39,244 nt of DNA from assembly GCA_902763685.1 (NCBI GenBank), contig CACWTF010000019.1, positions 1 to 39,244 of the forward strand, given 5' to 3'. Both the position numbers and the translations under genes were made by a program. The notes under the pieces were generated by a model. That model was not told the origin of the DNA and searched no databases. It saw nothing but the letters and a program-made list of their open reading frames with translations. This DNA comes from a methanogenic archaeon. GTDB taxonomy: Archaea; Thermoplasmatota; Thermoplasmata; Methanomassiliicoccales; Methanomethylophilaceae. Below, piece after piece: positions 34,316-39,244 of this stretch. Within the stretch, counting starts at the first letter, position 1. The number at the start of each line of letters is the position of its first letter.

Positions 34316-36465
34316 TGCAGTTCCTCCCCGGTGATGTTGATGAACGCTTCGTCCAAGGTTCCCGAACGGACCTCCACGGATTCCATGCAGTCCCCCATCT
34401 CCCTGATGATGGGGACGGAGTCCGCGGTCTTCTCCAGGAGGACGACGATCTTTTCGTTCTCCTTGGTGTACTGTATGCCCATCCCCTTCAGGCGGGATTC
34501 CGCCTCTTCCATGTCCCCGGGGACGAAGATGAGCTTGTCGGAACAGTACCTGTCCCTGAGTTCCGAGGGGGTACCGTCGGCCACGATGGAACCGCGGTTG
34601 ATGACCACGATCCTATCCGCACCGGAAGCCTCCTCCATGTAGTGCGTGGTTAGCAAAACGGTGATCCCGCGTTCCTTGTTGAGTCCGGTGATGAGATTCC
34701 AAATCAGACTGCGGGTCTTGGGGTCCAGTCCGGTGGTCGGTTCGTCCAAAATCAGAAGTTTGGGGTCGTGGATTAGAGCTCTTGCGATATCCGAACGTCT
34801 CCTCTGGCCTCCGGACAGCTCCCCGTACTTCCTGTCGGCGAATTCGACGCATCCCGTGGTGTCGAGTGCTTTCCGGACCGCATCCTTCAGTTCCTCCCCG
34901 TACAGTCCGTACAGCGAGGCCCTGATCTCCAGGTTCTCCCTCACGGTGAGGGTCTTGTCCTCCGCGATGGAGAGGGCATGCTCGGGGCATTCCTTCACGC
35001 ACTTGCCGCAGCCGGTGCAACCTTCCATCCTGCCCACCAGCTGGGTACCGATGTTGTGGATGATCTTGAGTCCCCTCTCTCCGAGGTCCTGGATATCCCT
35101 GACGGCGATGCGGTGGACGTTGGCGCGTCCGCGGGGACGGGGCAGCTCCTGGATGCCCTCGATGGCGTTGTTTGCGTTGTACTGCTCGAGTGAGAGTCCC
35201 TCGTCCCAGTAGGAGAGCTCCTGCAGGTAGATCTGTGAGAAGATCTTGTCCTGGGCGAACATGATGTGGTTGGCCCTGATGCTGTTGGCCACGCCCTGCA
35301 GCTTGTCCAGGAGCTCGGGCTCCCTGAGGATGTCGGTTGCCAAGGAAAGGGAGGTGTTGCCGTACTGGTAGATCTCGGTGGAGGACGGCGGGATGAGTCC
35401 GACGTCGCGTGCCTTGATGGCATCGACATACGTTCCGGATGCCCCGCACATGTACATGACATTCATGTCGGAGAACTTGATGCCCGCATGTTCCAGAAGG
35501 CAGAAATGACCTGCTCTCATGGCCCCGATCGCCTTGGCGGCCTCGCTGATGTCGTGGCTGTCGATGCTCACCCCGTCCTGCAGGTGGAGCATGCCGTCGT
35601 CGGTGGTCAGCTTGCCCTTGGTCCACAGGTGGTCGTACTGGGAAACGGCGACGGCGGCGATGACACCGGTACCGGTGATTCCGGTGGCCTTGCCGTGCAT
35701 CGGGCCCTCGTCGAGGGGTTCCTTGCCGAGGAGGAAATTGAACTTGTCCCCGTCCTGCGGGGTGATGTTCTCGTCGAGGACCTTGCATCTCCATCCGACG
35801 TCGTAATCAAGATCAGAGATCGCTCCGGGCCCGGCGAGCATACCGCATCTGATGGACTGGCCTTCCATGGCGGGTCCCGCGGCGGCGGAACCGGTGAAGA
35901 TGTCGTCGCCGACCTTCAGGGCCATCTCGGCGTTGGTCCCGTAATCTGTTACCATGCAGTTCCTGTCGTCCTCGAGGAATCCGGACTTGTACATCATGGC
36001 GAGGGCATCCGCACCGATCTCGTGCCTGATGGCGGGAGGGACGTAGAGTTCGGTACCGTCGGGGACCTCGAGACCCACATCGACCGCGGAGAATACGCCT
36101 GCGTTCCTCTCCTGGTCCTTGATCCCCCTCTCCCTCTTCGCGTTCTCTCCCGCGAAGGCGAGATCGTCCACGGGGATGCCCTGGAAGAGCGAGAGCTGGA
36201 TCGGGTTGCCGCAGATGCTCACGCGTTCGACCTTGTGGAGATCGATGCCGAGTTCGCGGATCACCTTGTTCTGTGTGTCCATGAGGATCCTGTGGGCGAT
36301 GTCGTTGCCCACGTTGATGCAGAATGTCAGGTGGTCCATCACATTCGCACCCGGGAGCGGGTGGCATTCCGTCACGACGGTGGACAGGACCTTGCCCGAA
36401 GAGAGTTCCACCGCATGTGCCCTGGTACCGCTTGTACCGATATCGATCGCAATTCCGTAGGTCAT
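34312..36465 (-). CDS. Chimera: RamA-like corrinoid activator fused to a truncated ABC ATPase
   Basis: Residues 1-500 are a RamA-like ASKHA activator, which uses ATP to reduce corrinoid proteins such as MtaC: IAIDIGTSGTRAHAVEL, VTDYGTNAEMAL, GITGTGVIAAVAV, and a ferredoxin-like CTGCGKCVKECP with cysteines 483, 486, 489 and 493. The protein then changes without a gap at about residues 499-505 (SIAEDKT) into an ABC ATPase from TLTVRENLEIRASLYGLY on. That part has LSGGQRRRSDIARAL, LLILDEPTTGLDP and TTHYMEEASGADRI, but no Walker A and no Q loop. The usual second Fe-S motif is absent too. A deletion joining two genes is the simplest origin; misassembly is possible. The start (MTYGIAIDIG) has a GGAGG site. 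Confidence 0.85.
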   Translation of the reverse strand: MTYGIAIDIGTSGTRAHAVELSSGKVLSTVVTECHPLPGANVMDHLTFCINVGNDIAHRILMDTQNKVIRELGIDLHKVERVSICGNPIQLSLFQGIPVDDLAFAGENAKRERGIKDQERNAGVFSAVDVGLEVPDGTELYVPPAIRHEIGADALAMMYKSGFLEDDRNCMVTDYGTNAEMALKVGDDIFTGSAAAGPAMEGQSIRCGMLAGPGAISDLDYDVGWRCKVLDENITPQDGDKFNFLLGKEPLDEGPMHGKATGITGTGVIAAVAVSQYDHLWTKGKLTTDDGMLHLQDGVSIDSHDISEAAKAIGAMRAGHFCLLEHAGIKFSDMNVMYMCGASGTYVDAIKARDVGLIPPSSTEIYQYGNTSLSLATDILREPELLDKLQGVANSIRANHIMFAQDKIFSQIYLQELSYWDEGLSLEQYNANNAIEGIQELPRPRGRANVHRIAVRDIQDLGERGLKIIHNIGTQLVGRMEGCTGCGKCVKECPEHALSIAEDKTLTVRENLEIRASLYGLYGEELKDAVRKALDTTGCVEFADRKYGELSGGQRRRSDIARALIHDPKLLILDEPTTGLDPKTRSLIWNLITGLNKERGITVLLTTHYMEEASGADRIVVINRGSIVADGTPSELRDRYCSDKLIFVPGDMEEAESRLKGMGIQYTKENEKIVVLLEKTADSVPIIREMGDCMESVEVRSGTLDEAFINITGEELQ

Positions 36466-36830
36466 TTCCTTCCTCCGAGGCTGTTGGGGAAGAATCCAGA
36501 TATGACTTTATTAATCTTGATTGCGAACCGTGGACAATGCGCGTTCTTTACATTTTACATACATACGGAGATTGTTAGACGCATATGCGGAGTCGCATGG
36601 AACTTGCAGACAATCGTCCAATAATCTCCATTTTTAGTATGAAACTTAACATATCTTCGGTATTTTTTCGGGATAAAATGGATGGATAAAATCTCCTTGT
36701 TTTCTGGCCTATTGCCATGTATTGTAATTTTTTGTTACAATATTTGTCTATTTTTTAAATACTAAATTTCAATTGGATGATTGATTTTTCTGTTGTTTAT
36801 ATCCAATAATATATAATGATTTCTACTGAC

Positions 36831-36838
36831 TATATATA
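36831..36838 (+). promoter_or_regulatory. TATA element for mtaCB
   Basis: TATATATA with a purine/pyrimidine flank predicts a start site near 36860, giving a 5' leader of about 65 nt before mtaC. Confidence 0.45.
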
Positions 36839-36894
36839 CGGACCCGAATATATTCGTCCAATCGGTTAAATACGTCCAACAGCAATCTCGACAC

Positions 36895-36912
36895 ATCGGA
36901 ACCCGTTCCGAT
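36895..36912 (+). promoter_or_regulatory. Inverted repeat in the mtaC leader just before the ribosome site
   Basis: ATCGGAAC (36895-36902) and GTTCCGAT (36905-36912) are perfect 8-bp arms around CC. The GGAGG ribosome site follows within 10 nt (36915-36921). It may fold in the mRNA or bind a dimeric regulator. Confidence 0.5.
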
Positions 36913-36927
36913 ATTGGAGGAAAAAAA

Positions 36928-37710
36928 ATGATTGACTACAGCAAAGCGGATTTTTCCAAAATCCTCACTCGTTATGATGTCAAGATGCAGGTCGTCGAGA
37001 CACCCGAAAAAGCTGCAGAGAAGATGCTCCCCAAGGATCCCCTCATGAGGACCGTCGCGGAGTGTGTTCTTTTCAAGAACCTCAAGGAGATCATGCCCGC
37101 CATGAACGCGGCGATGGCAAAGAGCGCTCCCGCTGATGTCATCAACGGAGGTCTCGTCCCCGGTATCGAGGCAGTCGGATAACTCTACAATGACCATGTT
37201 TACTATCTTCCTGACATGATGGTCGCGGCCAAAGTCATGGAGGTAGGAATCAAAATGGCAGAGGCAAAGATGGGCGGAGCCCGTGAGACCAAAGCAACGG
37301 TCATCATGCACGCCGCAGAGGGAGATCCTCACGATATCGGAAAGAACATCGCAGCCGCAATGATGAAGGCTGCAGGTTACAACGTCATCGACCTCGGACG
37401 TGACGTCCCCGTACAGGTCGCCGTTGACAAGGTAAAGGAGATCAAACCCCTCTTCATCTCCGGAACCGCACTGATGACCACCACCATGTCCGCATTCCCC
37501 GCGGAAGCCAAACTCATGAAGGAAGCCGGCCTCAACATCCCCCTGATGGGTTGCGGAGGAGCAGTCAACAGGGAGTACGCAACTTCCTACGAACTCGGTA
37601 TCCACTCCGATAAAGCAAACCACACCGCGCCCATCGCGCAGAAACTCATCGATGGATACGACTGGAAGAGAATCAACGAGGAATGGGATTCCATCGTAGG
37701 AGGTGCATGA
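36928..37710 (+). pseudogene. mtaC: Methanol-specific corrinoid protein MtaC interrupted by in-frame TAA
   Basis: MtaC carries the cobalamin that takes a methyl group from methanol via MtaB. The frame is open from the ATG at 36928 (ribosome site GGAGG 6-12 nt ahead). TAA interrupts at 37180-37182, codon 85, then the same frame continues for 175 codons to TGA at 37708. The sequence runs GGLVPGIEAVG-stop-LYNDHVYYLPDMMVAAK, where relatives have a lysine (AAA/AAG); one A-to-T change explains it. The B12-binding GDPHDIGKN follows with histidine at codon 135. The stop falls in the helical cap domain, so neither part makes a whole MtaC. Pyrrolysine uses TAG, so it does not explain this TAA. Sequencing error or a real nonsense mutation are both possible. 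Confidence 0.85.
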
Positions 37711-37711
37711 A

Positions 37712-39112
37712 ATGGCTTCAATCAAATACAAGAGCATGGCATACAAATCTGCGGACGACATGGTAATGGGTACCGCAGTACACCCTGTGACCGAGGGATT
37801 CGGACTCAAGATCGGAGCCGGACAGGTCATCCCCGAGATCAACTACGCACCCAGGCCCGGAACCGAGAAGGAACCCGAGAAGCTCCGCAGGGAGTACGTG
37901 GACTACATCTCCACCGACTGTCTGAACAGGGCCATCACCGCCGGATTCCCCGCCCTCCACCTGGAGACCGAGTGGGTATCCCAGATGAACCAGGAGAAAC
38001 TCTCCGCACCCGTCGTCGCCGGACAGAAGGAGGTCTGCGAGAAATTCCACAACGAGTACGGAATCGCATGTGCCGTAAGGCAGACCATCCCCGACCAGCG
38101 TGAGCACGACGAGGGACTCAGGCCCGGAATGGACACCGTCCACTCCTACCCCGAGAAGTTCTTCCAGTGCTGCGACATCGCATGTGAGAACGGAGCCGAC
38201 AACCTTTCCGTCGAGTCCGTCGGAGGAAAAGAGTTCGCTGACTTCGCCGTCACCCAGGGAGATATCGTCGCCTTCCTCTACGGAGTCGGATACCTCGGAT
38301 CCATCGACATGGAATACATCTGGACCCAGATGGTGGACATCGCTAAGAGGAACAGGACCGTTCCCGGAGGAGACACCAACTGTTCCGGAGCGAACGTCGC
38401 CATGTTCATGGCCGGCGGTATGACCGACCTCGATGTCCAGAAGACCTTCTCCGCCATCACCCGTGCGATCTCCGCAGGAAGGACCATCGTAGCCTGGGAG
38501 TGCGGAGCATCCGGACCCGACAAGGACTGCGGTTACGAGGGAATCATCTGCAAATCCATCGCAGGAAACCCCACCACCCAGGAGGGTAAGAACTGTCAGT
38601 GCGCACACTGCGACCTGATGGGTAACCTGACCGCACAGATCTGCGACTGCTGGTCCAACGAGTCCGTCGAGTACCACCCCGAGTTCGGAGGAACCTCCGT
38701 ACAGTGCTGGCTCGGATCGCTCGGATACGAGACCGCCCTGATGAACACCGCCATCCAGACAGGAAACGCGAAGATCCTCCGTGACCTGTACAGGACCACC
38801 GACTTCACCAGGTCCCCCGAGTCCTACATCCTCGCATACGACCACGCATACGAGATCGGTCAGGCGATCATCGCCAACGGTGACGACTACTACACCAGGA
38901 CCAGGGCAGCCGCTCTGAAGGCAATCGAGATCATCAACCGCGGATACGACAAGAAGGAGCTCCTCCTTACCGTCAAGCAGAAGGAGACCCTCGACGACTG
39001 CCAGAAGAAGATCGAGGCCCTCCCCACGGAGACCGACAAGTTCGTCGAGCAGTGCCACAAGGAATACGACGGCGTGGTTCCCAACTACAACCTGAAGAAC
39101 TACGGCCTCTGA
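37712..39112 (+). CDS. mtaB: Methanol:corrinoid methyltransferase
   Basis: Zinc enzyme that moves the methyl group of methanol to the cobalt of MtaC, the first step of methanol-driven methanogenesis. The three zinc ligands known for M. barkeri MtaB (Glu164, Cys220, Cys269) map here to E168, C224 and C273, each four further on, in SVESVGGKE, DTNCSGANVAM and DKDCGYEG. The start at 37712 (MASIKYKSMAYKSADDM) follows an AGGAGGTG site within mtaC; the three-codon longer frame from 37703 overlaps mtaC and is unlikely. At 466 residues it is full length and highly codon-biased, hence probably strongly expressed. Its partner mtaC is interrupted, so function needs another MtaC copy. Confidence 0.97.
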   Translation: MASIKYKSMAYKSADDMVMGTAVHPVTEGFGLKIGAGQVIPEINYAPRPGTEKEPEKLRREYVDYISTDCLNRAITAGFPALHLETEWVSQMNQEKLSAPVVAGQKEVCEKFHNEYGIACAVRQTIPDQREHDEGLRPGMDTVHSYPEKFFQCCDIACENGADNLSVESVGGKEFADFAVTQGDIVAFLYGVGYLGSIDMEYIWTQMVDIAKRNRTVPGGDTNCSGANVAMFMAGGMTDLDVQKTFSAITRAISAGRTIVAWECGASGPDKDCGYEGIICKSIAGNPTTQEGKNCQCAHCDLMGNLTAQICDCWSNESVEYHPEFGGTSVQCWLGSLGYETALMNTAIQTGNAKILRDLYRTTDFTRSPESYILAYDHAYEIGQAIIANGDDYYTRTRAAALKAIEIINRGYDKKELLLTVKQKETLDDCQKKIEALPTETDKFVEQCHKEYDGVVPNYNLKNYGL

Positions 39113-39123
39113 AACCATTAAAA

Positions 39124-39145
39124 GGGCGGGCCGCAAGGCCTGCCC
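39124..39145 (+). terminator. Hairpin after mtaB
   Basis: GGGCGGGCC (39124-39132) pairs with GGCCTGCCC (39137-39145) with one G-U pair, around a GCAA tetraloop, 12 nt past the stop. A second hairpin, AGCCGTTCC (39148-39156) with GGGACGGCT (39170-39178), follows directly. Confidence 0.7.
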
Positions 39146-39244
39146 TCAGCCGTTCCGTTCGTTGTCAGCGGGACGGCTTCCTCTAACATTAACCGAAATC
39201 CGATGTCTGGAACAGTGTTTCCCGACGTCAAAAAAATCAAAAAA

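Larger units (their letters stand above)
36466..36927. other. Long AT-rich divergent intergenic region upstream of mtaC
   Basis: About 460 bp with no supported gene. The left part is the promoter region of the activator; the right part is very AT-rich and holds the mtaC promoter and inverted repeats described separately. The palindrome CGAATATATTCG lies at 36845-36856. Confidence 0.5.

Noticed and set aside
37180-37182. TAA of mtaC as a pyrrolysine codon
   Set aside because: Pyrrolysine is inserted at TAG, not TAA, and relatives appear to have an ordinary lysine here.
37216-37710. Independent gene for the B12-binding half of MtaC
   Set aside because: The start would lie within the helical cap domain and lacks a ribosome site, and the residues before it (LYNDHVYYLPD) are still MtaC-like. 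It is the 3' part of the interrupted gene.
1-39244. CRISPR arrays, insertion sequences, rRNA genes
   Set aside because: No regularly spaced repeats, transposase motifs or rRNA sequence were seen.

Overview
The window looks like a methanogenic archaeon of the Methanomassiliicoccales (Thermoplasmata), probably host-associated. The evidence is a methanol:corrinoid methyltransferase locus (mtaC, mtaB and a RamA-like activator), the archaeal mevalonate cluster (HMG-CoA synthase, thiolase, DUF35 protein), a CbiK cobaltochelatase, TATA-type promoters, several likely leaderless starts, and the codon pattern. About thirty genes end in TGA or TAA and none securely ends in TAG. Two genes carry a TAG in a position where it seems to be read as sense. 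Both points fit a pyrrolysine-decoding lineage, although the pyl genes are not in this window.

Layout. 1-5651 is a cell-surface glycan region: a partial Sel1 gene, an AT-rich UDP-sugar dehydrogenase, a sugar-nucleotide thymidylyltransferase, tRNA-Pro(CGG), UDP-galactopyranose mutase, a GlfT2-like galactofuranosyltransferase and a coupled small orphan gene. 5780-7602 is an AAA15 ATPase/RloB pair that resembles abortive-infection systems. 7653-11023 holds a Sel1 protein, a two-repeat protein with an in-frame TAG, a CYTH-domain protein and an HTH_10 regulator. 11232-12455 is an isocitrate dehydrogenase-type enzyme. 12501-15600 is an accessory patch: an AlbA_2/HATPase regulator, a frameshifted small gene, tandem palindromes, a Fic protein and a 12-bp tandem repeat. 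15652-19001 is a TetR regulator divergent from an MMPL/RND transporter, with paired operators and a candidate translational leader. 19064-27940 carries ABC-F, GalM, a low-molecular-weight phosphatase, a beta-carbonic anhydrase with a TAG near its N-terminus, aconitase, a BspA-type leucine-rich protein, CbiK and a DUF5678 protein. 27999-33469 carries a two-domain PPK2, an XRE regulator, the mevalonate cluster and a HAD phosphatase. 33470-39112 is the methanol locus.

The methanol locus is damaged in two places. mtaC has an in-frame TAA at codon 85, with perfectly collinear MtaC sequence on both sides. The adjacent RamA-like activator is fused in frame, inside its ferredoxin region, to an ABC ATPase that has lost its Walker A half. 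mtaB has all three expected zinc ligands. Either this is a decaying copy or the assembly is wrong at two neighbouring sites.

In the mevalonate cluster the thiolase lacks the nucleophilic cysteine and the catalytic histidine, while its HMG-CoA synthase partner keeps its active site. The strongest leads are the sense-TAG genes, the RamA-ABC chimera, the interrupted mtaC, the apparently dead thiolase, and the symmetric TetR operator pair with its downstream leader.
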